This document shows, in pieces, positions 9,018-18,686 of a stretch of DNA of 64,000 nt. Made by a program: the position numbers and the translations under genes. The notes beneath the pieces are model-generated. The model was not told where the DNA came from. It searched no databases and saw only the letters and a list, made by a program, of their open reading frames with translations. The stretch's first letter is position 1. Each line of letters starts with the position of its first letter. This DNA comes from Methanothrix sp. (GTDB lineage: Archaea; Halobacteriota; Methanosarcinia; Methanotrichales; Methanotrichaceae): positions 84,501-148,500 of the forward strand of contig JARYLI010000004.1 of NCBI GenBank assembly GCA_029907715.1. Direction: 5' to 3'.

Positions 9018-9767
9018 TCAGGCTCTTCGGGATCCACGCCCTGAAAGTACAGCTCTTATCACATCCTGCTCCTCCGGCATGAAGACGCTGCCATCGCCAT
9101 CGAAGCGCGGCAGCCCTCGAACGACGACCACGGGCGTTGAATCCCCTGCCTCTCCCATCAGCAGGTTCGCCATCCCTGCTATCTCATCAGCCACTGCCTC
9201 CAGGGTTATCTCTAGCTTCCTGCCGTGGATATCAGAGGCACCTCTCCAGTCCCTGATGGGGGAGAGGCCGGACCAGCCGATCGCCACGCCAGCGACCCCG
9301 AACCTGAACGGTCTGCCGCAGGTATCTGTTATTATGACCGGACAATCCCTGCTCAGCTCTCTGCGTATCCGCTCAGCGCTCAGCGATGGGTTCTCCGGAA
9401 GGAGCAGTATCCTCCCTGCCGGCACGTTCGACTGGTCTATGCCAGCGTTGACGCAGACGTGACCGAACCTGGTGACGACCAGGAGAAACGGGCGCTCGAG
9501 GAGGATCTGAGCGGACTCCTCGAGAACCGCCTGAACAAACCTGGGGTCCTTTCCGAGATTTCCTGCAATCTTAAACGCCCTCTCTCCTGGCGTGTAAGAG
9601 CTCAGATCCCTGACCCTTCCCTCGGATTTTGAGACCACAGTGCTTGCAATGCAGACCAGATCGCCATCTAGTAGCTCGAACCTCGACTGGATCAGGTCCG
9701 CGAGACAGTCACCCTCCTTGATAACAGGAAGACCCCTTACGAGATGCAGGCTCACAGATTCAATCAT
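9018..9767 (-). CDS. cofE: Coenzyme F420-0:L-glutamate ligase
   Basis: CofE adds glutamates to F420-0 using GTP. The 249-aa product has the family features: [21 protein letters not shown] at the N-terminus, [18 protein letters not shown], a central [29 protein letters not shown] block (here [16 protein letters not shown]), the [16 protein letters not shown] loop and the C-terminal metal-site region [15 protein letters not shown] followed by [11 protein letters not shown]. Its start overlaps the stop of the oxidoreductase beta-gamma gene by four bases (ATGA), so it is translated in the same transcript. F420 is the main hydride carrier in methanogens. Confidence is high. Confidence 0.95.
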   Translation of the reverse strand: MIESVSLHLVRGLPVIKEGDCLADLIQSRFELLDGDLVCIASTVVSKSEGRVRDLSSYTPGERAFKIAGNLGKDPRFVQAVLEESAQILLERPFLLVVTRFGHVCVNAGIDQSNVPAGRILLLPENPSLSAERIRRELSRDCPVIITDTCGRPFRFGVAGVAIGWSGLSPIRDWRGASDIHGRKLEITLEAVADEIAGMANLLMGEAGDSTPVVVVRGLPRFDGDGSVFMPEEQDVIRAVLSGRGSRRA

Positions 9768-11176
9768 CGGACCATCTTCCGCACCCAGTCCGCCCCTGCC
9801 CCGAATATCTCCAGGTTCAGAGGCACCAGCTTCGGCTTCTTAGAGAAGGCGTCCTTTATCGCGCCCACAAACGAGTCCTCAGGGAGCCCAAGACTGCCGG
9901 AGGCCATGAGAGCGCCGAGCATCGCGGTGTTCGCAGCCTGCTGTGCTCCCTTCTGCGTGGCGATCTCCGTCGCAGGCACAGGTATGGAATTCATGCTTCC
10001 CTTAAACTCGCCCGCGAGCATATCATAGAGCACGAGCTCTCTGACACTGGACGAGAACTTCTCCAGCGACGGCCGGTTGAATGCCACCAGGATATCGATC
10101 TCATCCACGACAGGCGATGATATCGGCTCTCCTGATATCACCACAGTGCAGTTTGATGTGCCTCCCCTCTGCTCCGGCCCGTAGTCCGGGTACCATGAGA
10201 CGAACCTGCGCGAAAGATACGCGGCCTGGGCGAGCGCGAGCCCCATGCTGAGAACACCCTGCCCTCCGAAACCGGAGATCCTGACGCTTCGCGTGCCGAA
10301 CTCTGGATCAGGCACCGGCTCTATCGCCCCCTCTCCTGACACACCAAATATGCGGTCAAGCGCCTCCTTTGAGAAATCGCTCCTGCTCCTCACAATCGGC
10401 TCAGCCTCTGCGGATCTGTCCCTGAACCGCTTCAGAGGGAACTCCCTCTCCATCTCCTCATTTATGAAGCGCTCAACTCCCTTGGCATCCATCCTCAGTA
10501 TCGTCGGGCATGGCGAGAGGAACTCCACAAAAGCGTATCCCTTCTTGTCCCTCTGTATCTCAAGCGCCTTCCTCACCGCCCTTCTGGCCTTCCTGATGTG
10601 CTCTATATCAGAGAGAGAGACGCGCTCTATGTAAACAGGCGCCCTGAGCGTGTCCAGGATCTCGCAGATGTGCAGTGGGTAGCCCGCCTCTCTTGGATCT
10701 CTTCCAGTTGGCGTTGTGGATGTGACCTCTCCAACCAGTGTGGTCGGAGCCATCTGGCCGCCCGTCATCCCGTAGACCGTGTTGTTGACGAAGAAGACGG
10801 CCATCTTCTCCCCGCGGTTAGCGGCCTGTATCGTCTCGTTGAGCCCTATTGACGCGAGATCACCATCCCCCTGATATGAGATCACTATCGCATCGTCCTC
10901 AGCCCTTGAAATCCCTGTGCCTATTGCAGGAGCTCTGCCATGGGCTGCCTGGACATGGCCACAGTCAAGGTAGTAGTAGGCGAAGACAGCACACCCGACA
11001 GGACTCAGAAGGACGCATCTGTCCTGTATGCCGAGATCAGCCATCGCCTCGCCTATAAGCTTGTGCAGGATACCATGGCCACAGCCGGGACAGTAGTGCG
11101 TCGCTCCTGGTGCGCTTCCCCCCTTCCTGGGGTACTCGCTGTAAAGGCCCGGATGCCCGCCGAGATCTTTTCTCAT
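9764..11176 (-). CDS. 2-oxoacid:ferredoxin oxidoreductase, fused beta (TPP) and gamma subunits
   Basis: Catalyses CoA-dependent, reversible oxidative decarboxylation of a 2-oxoacid with ferredoxin. Residues 1-285 are the thiamine diphosphate subunit: [13 protein letters not shown] near 27, the TPP/Mg motif GDGDLASIG (103-111) with NN at 131-132. From about 290 the gamma domain follows: [19 protein letters not shown], then [16 protein letters not shown] and [12 protein letters not shown]. The family normally has these as separate polypeptides; the fusion here is clean, without frameshift. Fusion partner order and the separate alpha gene upstream suggest a KorAB/VorAB-type enzyme. The substrate (2-oxoglutarate, branched 2-oxoacid or aryl pyruvate) cannot be told from sequence alone. 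It overlaps both neighbours by four bases. Confidence 0.9.
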   Translation of the reverse strand: MRKDLGGHPGLYSEYPRKGGSAPGATHYCPGCGHGILHKLIGEAMADLGIQDRCVLLSPVGCAVFAYYYLDCGHVQAAHGRAPAIGTGISRAEDDAIVISYQGDGDLASIGLNETIQAANRGEKMAVFFVNNTVYGMTGGQMAPTTLVGEVTSTTPTGRDPREAGYPLHICEILDTLRAPVYIERVSLSDIEHIRKARRAVRKALEIQRDKKGYAFVEFLSPCPTILRMDAKGVERFINEEMEREFPLKRFRDRSAEAEPIVRSRSDFSKEALDRIFGVSGEGAIEPVPDPEFGTRSVRISGFGGQGVLSMGLALAQAAYLSRRFVSWYPDYGPEQRGGTSNCTVVISGEPISSPVVDEIDILVAFNRPSLEKFSSSVRELVLYDMLAGEFKGSMNSIPVPATEIATQKGAQQAANTAMLGALMASGSLGLPEDSFVGAIKDAFSKKPKLVPLNLEIFGAGADWVRKMVR

Positions 11177-12216
11177 CTGCTCACCTCTCTGATCTTTCTC
11201 ATGATCTCCTCGCGTGTGATGAGATTGCCTCCGTACCTCGAGACAAGCTCAACATCTGCGCCTGTTGCGAGAATTATGTCATCCCTCATCTGGCCGTCGC
11301 TCATCTCCACAGATATGAACCTGCAGCCCCGGTCAGCGATCTCCTTTAACGCCCTGTCCGGGAACGGGAAGAGCGTTATGGGCCTGAACAGACCTGCCCT
11401 CACGCCATCCCGCCTGGCGGCATCGACCGCAGACCTGGCGATCCTGCTGCTTATGCCATACGACACAAGAACCACATTTGCATCGTCCATCCTGTAGGTC
11501 TCATAGGATACCTCTTTCTCCCTTATGCGCCTGTACTTCTCCTGAAGCCTGAGGTTGTGTCTCTCAAGTTCATCGAAGTTGAGAAAGATCGATGTTATAA
11601 CATTCCCTCTCGTCTCACGTGTCCCACAGACCGCCCATGATGTGTCTATCACCGGCGTGATCGCGCTCTCAGGGAACCTGAGCGGCTCGACCATGTGTCC
11701 CAGAACACCATCTGCAAGCACTACGGCCGGGTTCCTGTATTTGAACGCAAGCTCGAAGGCTTTTATGGTGTGATCGCACATCTCCTGTACGGAGTTTGGA
11801 GCAAGCACGATGTTCCTGTAGCAGCCGTGTCCCCCGCCTTTTGTGGTCTGGTTGTAATCCGACTGCTCTGGCCCTATGTTGCCCAGGCCAGGTCCTGCTC
11901 TGTTGATATCTACTATGACGCACGGGAGCTCGGCCCCTGCCAGGTAGCTCACGCCCTCCTGCTTGAGGCTCATGCCGGGTCCTGAGGAGGCGGCAAGCAC
12001 CCTGTGTCCGGCAGCAGCCGCCCCATAAACCATGTTTATCGCGGCCTCCTCAGACTCAGCCTGGACGAACTTCCTCCCAACCATCGGGAAGTACCTGGCT
12101 GCCTCCTGGAGGATCTCGCTTGCAGGGGTTATGGGGTAGCCGAAGAAGCAGTCGCAGCCCGCATACATCGCCCCGATCACAACAGCTGTATTGCCCGCTA
12201 CCAGCTTTGATGGCAT
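11173..12216 (-). CDS. 2-oxoacid:ferredoxin oxidoreductase, alpha subunit
   Basis: Partner of the beta-gamma fusion downstream. The 347-aa product has the alpha-subunit pyrimidine-binding domain: [33 protein letters not shown], the [17 protein letters not shown] block with the conserved Glu, and [15 protein letters not shown] sequence [14 protein letters not shown]. Residues from about 240 form the domain II/III transketolase-C-like fold ([29 protein letters not shown]). I prefer the ATG at 12216 (MPSKLVAG), four bases after the stop of the preceding gene; an ATG-type start at 12252 would overlap that gene by 32 bases. The ATGA overlap with the next gene implies coupled translation. Confidence 0.9.
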   Translation of the reverse strand: MPSKLVAGNTAVVIGAMYAGCDCFFGYPITPASEILQEAARYFPMVGRKFVQAESEEAAINMVYGAAAAGHRVLAASSGPGMSLKQEGVSYLAGAELPCVIVDINRAGPGLGNIGPEQSDYNQTTKGGGHGCYRNIVLAPNSVQEMCDHTIKAFELAFKYRNPAVVLADGVLGHMVEPLRFPESAITPVIDTSWAVCGTRETRGNVITSIFLNFDELERHNLRLQEKYRRIREKEVSYETYRMDDANVVLVSYGISSRIARSAVDAARRDGVRAGLFRPITLFPFPDRALKEIADRGCRFISVEMSDGQMRDDIILATGADVELVSRYGGNLITREEIMRKIREVSR

Positions 12217-12220
12217 GATC

Positions 12221-14119
12221 TCACTCGCCCTTCGATGGTATGTGAACAGCAAGCGCGTTTGGCTCGGGGCATGTGTAGTAGCATGCGCCGCATCCTATGC
12301 ATCCGTCGCCCAGGTACGTCGAGTATCTGTAGCCCCTGCTGTTCAGCTCCTCACTCATCCTGAGCACGTTCACAGGGCATGCTAGAACGCACCGCTCACA
12401 GCCCTTGCATTCCGTTATATTTATAATTGGATACGGCTTGTCCTTCTCCCTGATCTCCACTCTTCTTATCTTCCCGCTTATCGTCTTCGGGAGCTCCTCC
12501 ACGAACTCCACGATCCTGGGGTACTTGTATGGGGCTGTTATCCTCTTGACATGCTCCTGCAGCTCTCTCTTCAGCTCCTCTGAGGGAGTGTAGCCCTTAG
12601 TGAGAACCACAGTCGCCTTGATCACCTGCCCTCTTATGGGATCTGGAACGCCTGTTATGGCGCACTCCAGGACCGCGGGATGTGTCATCAGGGCGCTCTC
12701 GACCTCAAACGGCCCGACCCTGTAGCCGGAGGTCTTTATCATGTCATCTGTCCTTCCAACGAACCAGATGTATCCGTCCTCATCGACCCACGCGGTATCT
12801 CCCGTGTGATAGTATCCATCGTGCCAGGTGTTTCTCACCCTGTCTGGATCGAGGTGATAGTCGATGAAGAGCCCGACCGGCTTTCCTTTGTCTGTACGGA
12901 TGACTATCTCGCCCTCCTCTCCCACCTCGCATTGCCTGCTGTCCTTCAGGAGAACGATATCGAAGCCAGGTGCGGGCTTGCCCATGGATCCCGGCTTCGG
13001 CTCCATCCACGGGAAGTTCGCTATCGTCACCACAGTTTCAGTCTGGCCATAGCCCTCCATCAGCCTGAGGCCTGTGACCTCCAGAAACTTCTCATACACC
13101 GATGGATTCAGGGGCTCGCCTGCGGTGACCGCGTATTTTAATGTGGAGAAATCGTACTTCGACATATCCCCCTTGATCATGAACCTGTAGATCGTCGGAG
13201 GGGCGCAGAATGTTGTGACCTTATATTTTGATAGCTTCTCCATCATCCTTCCCGCATCAAACCTGTCGTAGTCGTAGACGAAAACCGCTGAGCCGGCTAT
13301 CCACTGGCCGTATATCTTGCCCCAGGCGCACTTCGCCCAGCCTGTATCCGCGACCGTGTAGTGCAGTCCATCATCCATGACGTTCTGCCAGTACTTCGCT
13401 GTGAGTATGTGTCCCAGCGGGTATGTCTGATCATGCTTCACCATCTTTGGATAGCCTGTGGTTCCGGAGGTGAAGTAAGCTATAAGCACATCCTCGTTCC
13501 TGGTGGCCTCCTCCCCAGCAGGTCTTGTGAAATCAGGAGATGCATCAGCAAGCGCGCGCCTGAAGTTTATCCATCCCTCCCTCTCCTGATCCTCTCTGCC
13601 CACAAATGCTTTTATGAGATGGATATCGCCGAGCTCTTTGTGAGCGAGATCGACCTCCTCAGGCACGCCATCCTCGATGATGCACACAACCATCTTCAGG
13701 TTAGCCTTTTTTATTCTGTAGACAATGTCCTTCGCCTTGAGCATGTGGGTCGAAGGGATGGCCACAGCCCCTATCTTGTTGAGCCCTATCATGCAGATCC
13801 AGAAGTCGTAGCGGCTCTTCAGCGTGAGCATCACAGTATCGCCTTTTCTGATTCCGTAGCTCCTGAAGAGACTGGCCGCTCTGTCGCTCCAGTGCTTCAT
13901 GTCCCTGAATGTGAATATCCTCTCCTCACCGTGATCGTTGCACCAGACCAGAGCGATCTTATCAGGCTGTTCATGAGCGTAAACATCGACGACATCGTAG
14001 GCGAAGTTGAAGTTCTCCGGAACTATTATTCTGAAGTTGTTCCTGAAATCCTCGTATGAGTCGAACTCGACCCTTGACACAAACTTGTGCAGAAGCGATG
14101 CCAAATAAAGCCCCTCCAT
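12221..14119 (-). CDS. Acyl-CoA synthetase (AMP-forming) fused to C-terminal 2[4Fe-4S] ferredoxin domain
   Basis: A 632-aa fusion. Residues 1-560 are an acetyl/medium-chain acyl-CoA synthetase: P-loop [45 protein letters not shown], and the C-terminal lysine in [13 protein letters not shown]. Residues about 566-632 hold two CxxCxxCxxxC motifs ([24 protein letters not shown]), a ferredoxin of the kind that is the delta subunit of 2-oxoacid:ferredoxin oxidoreductases. The alpha and beta-gamma genes follow immediately, so this polypeptide probably supplies the missing delta subunit and also makes or uses the acyl-CoA. The start overlaps the regulator stop as TGATG; a GTG at 14122 is also possible. 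The natural acid is unknown. Confidence 0.9.
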   Translation of the reverse strand: MEGLYLASLLHKFVSRVEFDSYEDFRNNFRIIVPENFNFAYDVVDVYAHEQPDKIALVWCNDHGEERIFTFRDMKHWSDRAASLFRSYGIRKGDTVMLTLKSRYDFWICMIGLNKIGAVAIPSTHMLKAKDIVYRIKKANLKMVVCIIEDGVPEEVDLAHKELGDIHLIKAFVGREDQEREGWINFRRALADASPDFTRPAGEEATRNEDVLIAYFTSGTTGYPKMVKHDQTYPLGHILTAKYWQNVMDDGLHYTVADTGWAKCAWGKIYGQWIAGSAVFVYDYDRFDAGRMMEKLSKYKVTTFCAPPTIYRFMIKGDMSKYDFSTLKYAVTAGEPLNPSVYEKFLEVTGLRLMEGYGQTETVVTIANFPWMEPKPGSMGKPAPGFDIVLLKDSRQCEVGEEGEIVIRTDKGKPVGLFIDYHLDPDRVRNTWHDGYYHTGDTAWVDEDGYIWFVGRTDDMIKTSGYRVGPFEVESALMTHPAVLECAITGVPDPIRGQVIKATVVLTKGYTPSEELKRELQEHVKRITAPYKYPRIVEFVEELPKTISGKIRRVEIREKDKPYPIINITECKGCERCVLACPVNVLRMSEELNSRGYRYSTYLGDGCIGCGACYYTCPEPNALAVHIPSKGE

Positions 14120-14667
14120 CACATGACAATGACAAGCATCCTGGCAGGTCTGTTGTTGAGAGCCTCCATGGCATGATCATATGACGAATCGAAGAATATC
14201 GAATCTCCCTCGTTGAGGACGATCTCGTTGTTGTGAATGTATATCTTTATGGTCCCCTCGAGGATGTAGTCGAACTCCTGGCCGGGATGGCTGTAGACAG
14301 CTGGCTTTTCCGACCTCGGCTCGACGGTGACTATGAACGGCTCCGCCTTCTTATGAGCGAACCTCCCTGCGAGGCTCTGGTACCTGTACTGCTTCCTTCT
14401 CTCGACCTCAACGCCCTCCCCCTTTCTGGTCACAGTGAATATGCTCATCTTTGGCTCCTGGCCTGTGAGCAGAAGGCTCATATCGACATCGAGGCGCTGC
14501 GCGATCTTGAAAAGCAGACTCGCCGGTATGTCCAGATGGCCTGACTCGTACCCGCAGTAGGTCTCAAGCGGCACTTTGAGATAGCCGGCCATCTCCTCTG
14601 GTGATATCTTTGAGAGCTCTCGAAGCTCACGTATCCGCGATCCGATCTCCTCAAGCTTCTCGTTCAT
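14119..14667 (-). CDS. HTH-cupin transcriptional regulator
   Basis: A 182-aa two-domain regulator. Residues about 5-65 are a Cro/C1 (XRE) helix-turn-helix: [36 protein letters not shown]. Residues about 105-180 are a small cupin barrel: [41 protein letters not shown], which in this family binds a small effector. It is the first gene of the acyl-CoA synthetase/oxidoreductase operon and very likely controls it in response to an acid or acyl-CoA; that is inference from position. The start at 14667 (MNEKLEEIG) is set by the predicted transcript start; upstream frames lack homology. Confidence 0.88.
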   Translation of the reverse strand: MNEKLEEIGSRIRELRELSKISPEEMAGYLKVPLETYCGYESGHLDIPASLLFKIAQRLDVDMSLLLTGQEPKMSIFTVTRKGEGVEVERRKQYRYQSLAGRFAHKKAEPFIVTVEPRSEKPAVYSHPGQEFDYILEGTIKIYIHNNEIVLNEGDSIFFDSSYDHAMEALNNRPARMLVIVM

Positions 14668-14690
14668 GGTGGTCAAGCAATATCTGCATG

Positions 14691-14697
14691 TATATAG
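14691..14697 (-). promoter_or_regulatory. TATA box for the HTH-cupin/acyl-CoA synthetase operon
   Basis: On the minus strand the sequence reads CTATATA, centred about 27 bases before the ATG at 14667. Transcription would begin at or within a base or two of the start codon, so the first gene is probably leaderless. Confidence 0.5.
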
Positions 14698-14874
14698 AAC
14701 CTGTCGCTGAAGATGCGTTTCCTGGAACACCATTCTCAATCACACATCGCTGGTTGGACGGGGCACCAACCTGACCAACGCCATCACAGCTGTAAAGGGT
14801 ATCAGGCCTCGAAGGCACGAACGACGATCGCATGGCGTGCTTTATGCGCAACATCCGGACGCATTAACGGCAGA

Positions 14875-14999
14875 CGCTCTTATCCATATTATGACTTGCC
14901 CATAGAAGTACTGGTTCTGCTATGCATTCCTGGTGAATGAATAAGTGCGTTCAGCAACCACATTGTATGACCCACAAGTTGCCAATCACATAAGAGCGA
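14875..14999. repeat. R1 repeat, copy A (125 bp, MITE-like)
   Basis: Starts CGCTCTTATCCAT and ends ATAAGAGCGA, i.e. inverted termini of about 10 bases. Internal words shared with the other copies are CTTGCCCATAGAAG-like, GAATGAATAAGTGCGTTCAGCAACC and CAAGTTGCC. It has no coding capacity and fills most of the gap between the HTH-cupin gene and the U32 gene. Confidence 0.75.
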
Positions 15000-15045
15000 C
15001 GGCAGAAATCTCACTGCTGTGATCGTTGAACTCTAAGCTCTCCCG

Positions 15046-17466
15046 TCATTCGCCTGCCTCTGCCACGCCCCTGAGGAAATGGCCTGAGGTGATCCCTCCC
15101 ATGGCCATTCGCCGGACCATGCTTTTGAGCTCCTGTATCTCTGAATGCTCTCTGACAGCCCTCGCGTAGATCTCGGTCATCTCTCTGGCATACCTTCCGG
15201 TCCTCCATCTGGCATCTATTGCCACAGAATCCACACCCATCGAGGAGATCTGTGGAATGTGATCAAGCAGGCAGGTCTCCACGCTGTTCAGTATGTTCGT
15301 CACACCTGTGGAATCTCTCCTTACGGGAAAGACGCGCTTGCGGTCCCCGATCGCGCAGACATCGCCCTCGGAGATGAGCCTGTCCTCGGTCACTGCGATC
15401 ACGATGTTTCCCTGGGCGATCACCTCAAGATCAGGTCTGTTGCGGAGAGCAGCGATGGAGGAGATCTGGCTCGCGGAGAGCTCAGGTGAGAGCGTCAGGG
15501 CTCTCGCTCTGGAGAGCATGCACACGCTCAGCGAGTTCCAGATGTTCAGCCCCTGGCCTCCGAAGATCTCGCATCCGCATCGCTCTGCGGCCACAAGGGC
15601 GCCCAGGTTCTCCACCATGATCCCATCGACTGAAACATCGCGCAAAATGTTCCCGGCCATGCACAGAAAACGATCCCTGGTGATCCGGGGCCACTTCCAG
15701 ACCAGCTCTGCGCGTCCCTCACAGAGATCGGAAGCCTTCTCCAGGAGAGCGGCCAGATCATCTGCGATCAGCGGCTCGAAGTACACCCTATCTGCGCCGC
15801 CTGTCAGCGCTCCTTCGATAACCTCCAGGGTGTCGGCGTAAACCGATATCCTCAGCCTTTCAGCTCTCCTCTCAGCCCTCTCAAGGGCTGGTTTTCCTCC
15901 TCCGATGCACTCTCTTTTGTGCGCATCCACAAGAGCGGCCTCAGCAGCCCTGAGAATATCTCTTCTGAGCTGATTGAGGTTCGCCGGCGTGGTGTAAAGG
16001 CCCCCTGGATAATCGATTACCATCTCCCTGAAGACGAACTGAGTGCCCCCGGTTCTCCGGAGGTGAGACTCTATCTGTGAAACGCTCAGGGGAAGCGTTC
16101 TCGCCGACTCCATGGCAGTGCTCCCTCTCACAGAGACCTTTATCCGTCCAGATGGTCCATCAAGATACACATCCGCAACCGGCACACCATTGTCAAAGGA
16201 TATCCGCAGATCGAGCGGGATCGGATCTCTGCCCTTTCTGATTATCCTATCAGCATCATCCCTCAGCCTGGCGGATCGCGTTATGTAAACATCCATTCCT
16301 GCCCGGGCCCCCTCAGGCACCCTGAGCCTGAACACGCCGCCCCTCAAATGGATTCTCTCTCTCACAACGAATCCGATCTCCTCCCCTCCTGAGCGGAGCA
16401 CGACACCATCTCCAGGCTCTGGCAGGATCCCGCCTGTGTGAGATACGACTGCCACATTGCCCGAGCAGCGCAGGATCCTGCCCGCAATGACGCCCCTGTT
16501 GTCCGGCATCTCCCTGCCCATCACATCCGATGCGCCCAGGATGTATCCCTCTGTAAACCCCCTGTTGAACGCGAGCGCGAGCCTCTGGATCTCCCTCTCA
16601 TCCGGGGCCCATTCGCCTCGAGCTATGGCATCAAGAGCATCTCTGTAAACCCCAGTCACAACGGCAACGTACTCTGCAGACTTCATCCGACCCTCGATCT
16701 TGAGCGCGTCGACGCCGGTTGCGACGATCTTATCGAGGGAGGGATACGTGCAGAGATCACGGGTGGACAGGAGATATCCTTCCATTCCTGTCTTTCTCAG
16801 ATCTCTCAGCCTCCCGTATTCGTCCGCAGCGCCTCGGAGCAGGGTGTAGGGCTTCCTGCACGGCTGGGCGCACATCCCGCGGTTTCCGCTCCTCCCGCCC
16901 ATCGATGACGAGAGGAGACACTGTCCTGAGTAGGAGTAGCAGAGCGCGCCATGGACAAAGACCTCAAGCCCGACGCCCAGATCATCGGAAACTATTTTAA
17001 TATTTTTTATCTCGTCAACAGACAGTTCTCTGGCAAGCACCACACGTTTCAGCCCATTCCTCGCGGCCCAGACGACTCCCTCTGTGCTGTGGATCGTCAT
17101 CTGGGTTGAGGCATGAAGCTCCAGCTCCGGGACGATCTCCCTGGCGAGCCTGACGACTCCTGGATCCTGCACGAGTATTGCGTCTGCGCCGATCTCGCAG
17201 AGCTCTGTGAGGAGATCCCCCAGCTCATCAATCTCCCCATCATGAACGAGTGTGTTCACAGTCACATACACCCTCACACCTCTCGAGTGAGCGTAATCCA
17301 CCGCCTCCTCCAGGCTGGGAAAGTTCTCAGCGAACATCCGTGCGCTGAATCGTTTTCCTCCAAGGTAGACAGCATCAGCTCCAGCTGAAACTGCCGCGAC
17401 CAGCGCATCCCAGGAGCCTGCAGGGGCCAGAAGCTCCGGGATCTCATTCGATCTCTTCAAACGCAT
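15046..17466 (-). CDS. U32 family protein (peptidase U32 / RlhA-UbiU-like) with duplicated domain
   Basis: An 806-aa member of family U32. Members annotated as collagenase-like peptidases are now known in several cases to be Fe-S dependent hydroxylases of RNA or quinone precursors. The N-terminal TIM-like barrel begins IPELLAPAGSWDALVAAVSAGADAVYLGG. The family signature is clear at about residues 168-205: LEVFVHGALCYSYSGQCLLSS followed by GNRGMCAQPCR, giving the four cysteines that could hold a cluster. A middle DUF3656-like part and a second, cysteine-poor barrel-like half (from about 560) make it nearly twice the minimal length. It is monocistronic. Which substrate it acts on cannot be inferred. 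Confidence 0.85.
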   Translation of the reverse strand: MRLKRSNEIPELLAPAGSWDALVAAVSAGADAVYLGGKRFSARMFAENFPSLEEAVDYAHSRGVRVYVTVNTLVHDGEIDELGDLLTELCEIGADAILVQDPGVVRLAREIVPELELHASTQMTIHSTEGVVWAARNGLKRVVLARELSVDEIKNIKIVSDDLGVGLEVFVHGALCYSYSGQCLLSSSMGGRSGNRGMCAQPCRKPYTLLRGAADEYGRLRDLRKTGMEGYLLSTRDLCTYPSLDKIVATGVDALKIEGRMKSAEYVAVVTGVYRDALDAIARGEWAPDEREIQRLALAFNRGFTEGYILGASDVMGREMPDNRGVIAGRILRCSGNVAVVSHTGGILPEPGDGVVLRSGGEEIGFVVRERIHLRGGVFRLRVPEGARAGMDVYITRSARLRDDADRIIRKGRDPIPLDLRISFDNGVPVADVYLDGPSGRIKVSVRGSTAMESARTLPLSVSQIESHLRRTGGTQFVFREMVIDYPGGLYTTPANLNQLRRDILRAAEAALVDAHKRECIGGGKPALERAERRAERLRISVYADTLEVIEGALTGGADRVYFEPLIADDLAALLEKASDLCEGRAELVWKWPRITRDRFLCMAGNILRDVSVDGIMVENLGALVAAERCGCEIFGGQGLNIWNSLSVCMLSRARALTLSPELSASQISSIAALRNRPDLEVIAQGNIVIAVTEDRLISEGDVCAIGDRKRVFPVRRDSTGVTNILNSVETCLLDHIPQISSMGVDSVAIDARWRTGRYAREMTEIYARAVREHSEIQELKSMVRRMAMGGITSGHFLRGVAEAGE

Positions 17467-17549
17467 TCCGTATCAGTTCTGCCACGACATCATTAATATG
17501 CGTATCCCGCGCTGTCTCCGGAATCCAAGACAATCTCCGTACAGTGCCT

Positions 17550-17562
17550 GGAAAGGTTAATA
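17550..17562 (+). promoter_or_regulatory. BRE/TATA promoter of tRNA-Arg
   Basis: GGAAAGGTTAATA lies 27-39 bases before the mature 5' end of the tRNA. The identical 13 bases occur at 27553-27565 before fae-hps, which supports its reading as a strong archaeal promoter. Confidence 0.6.
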
Positions 17563-17588
17563 ACAGAGGGAGCACGAGGTGATCACGC

Positions 17589-17676
17589 GGGCTCGTGGGG
17601 TAGAGGATATCCTAGCGGGCTTCGGAGATCTCATCGAGGAGACCCGCTGACCTGGGTTCGATTCCCAGCGAGTCCG
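17589..17676 (+). tRNA. tRNA-Arg (anticodon TCG) with a 16-base intron
   Basis: Acceptor stem GGGCTCG (17589-17595) pairs with CGAGTCC (17669-17675), with G at 17676 as discriminator. The anticodon stem GCGGG/CCCGC encloses loop C-T-TCG-G-(intron)-A, with anticodon at 17622-17624. The T arm is CTGGG TTCGATT CCCAG. The extra bases 17626-17641 sit between positions 37 and 38, the usual archaeal intron site, and can fold into a bulge-helix-bulge-like structure. CCA is not encoded; a T run follows. Intron edges could shift by a base or two. Confidence 0.85.
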
Positions 17677-17740
17677 TTTTGTGACATGCTGCTTCTTCCG
17701 GTTGTGCATGCATTTTGAGATCGGCATGTGGACCGGGAGT

Positions 17741-17866
17741 CATTATAGTCTGGTCCTTTGCATCACTTCATGTAAATCCATTTAAAATCTAGCGGATATC
17801 TCGCACTTCATAGATTATTTTTTTTTTTAACATAATATTATATCAACTTATGTGGAATACTATAAT
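17741..17866 (-). repeat. R2 repeat, partial copy
   Basis: About 125 bases are similar, in inverted orientation, to 43424-43550 inside the R2 element of the accessory region. The best block, 17754-17791, matches the reverse complement of 43507-43544 over 38 bases with one mismatch. The terminal inverted repeats of the other copy are not seen here, so this is a fragment. It lies 65 bases after tRNA-Arg. Confidence 0.75.
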
Positions 17867-17980
17867 AACCGGATCCCTGAGAAACCATTCGGCGATCCGG
17901 GCTCACAACTTTTCTTTCGCAGGATGCCGCATCCTGCTGGTGCAGTAGCACACTCCCGCAATGCAGGGGCAGCGCCCGCC

Positions 17981-18010
17981 TTTATATCCTTTATATACTA
18001 CCTTTATATA
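17981..18010 (+). promoter_or_regulatory. tbp: Three tandem TATA-like boxes before tbp
   Basis: TTTATAT at 17981, TTTATATA at 17990 and TTTATATA at 18003, each preceded by CC, stand in a row. The last is about 40 bases before the ATG at 18048 and would place transcription near 18032. The array is a plausible target for TBP itself. Confidence 0.6.
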
Positions 18011-18047
18011 CCCCTACGTTTAAAAACCTCTCCAGGAGATGCGCGAT

Positions 18048-18599
18048 ATGGAGTCCACAATAAATATCGAGAACGTGGTGGCATCCACAAAGCTTGCTGA
18101 TGAGTTCGATCTCGTCAAGATCGAGTCCGAGCTTGAAGGCGCTGAGTACAACAAGGAGAAGTTTCCCGGGCTTGTTTACAGGGTCAGGTCTCCAAAGGCA
18201 GCTTTTCTGATTTTCACATCCGGCAAGGTTGTCTGCACCGGCGCCAAGAACGTGGAGGATGTGAGGACCGTCATCACAAACATGGCCCGGACGCTGAAGT
18301 CAATAGGGTTTGATAACATCAACCTCGAGCCGGAGATCCACGTTCAGAATATTGTGGCCTCCGCAGATCTAAAGACAGATCTCAACCTCAACGCCATCGC
18401 CCTTGGCCTCGGTCTTGAGAACATAGAGTACGAGCCTGAGCAGTTTCCGGGGCTTGTTTACAGGATCAGGCAGCCCAAGGTGGTGGTGCTGATATTCAGC
18501 TCTGGGAAGCTGGTAGTGACAGGCGGAAAATCTCCTGAGGAGTGCGAGGAGGGTGTGAGGATCGTGAGGCAGCAGCTCGAGAACCTCGGACTGCTCTGA
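18048..18599 (+). CDS. tbp: TATA-box-binding protein
   Basis: The general transcription factor that bends promoter DNA and recruits TFB and RNA polymerase. The 183-aa product is the standard two-fold repeat: residues about 5-92 and 96-183 each contain I-x-[13 protein letters not shown], a [15 protein letters not shown] or [14 protein letters not shown] block and an LIF-(S/T)SGK-V-(V/C)TG strand. AGGAG at 18034-18038 is 9 bases before the ATG at 18048; the in-frame ATG at 18039 touches the AGGAG and is less likely. Three TATA-like boxes precede it. It is probably essential, and no second copy is in this window. Confidence 0.96.
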   Translation: MESTINIENVVASTKLADEFDLVKIESELEGAEYNKEKFPGLVYRVRSPKAAFLIFTSGKVVCTGAKNVEDVRTVITNMARTLKSIGFDNINLEPEIHVQNIVASADLKTDLNLNAIALGLGLENIEYEPEQFPGLVYRIRQPKVVVLIFSSGKLVVTGGKSPEECEEGVRIVRQQLENLGLL

Positions 18600-18686
18600 T
18601 TAAAGAGCATATATCTCTCGCGGCCCTCAATCTCAGGTCATTCATCAGAACTCTGAGAAACAGCAGTCCCTGGAGGTTGTGATTCT

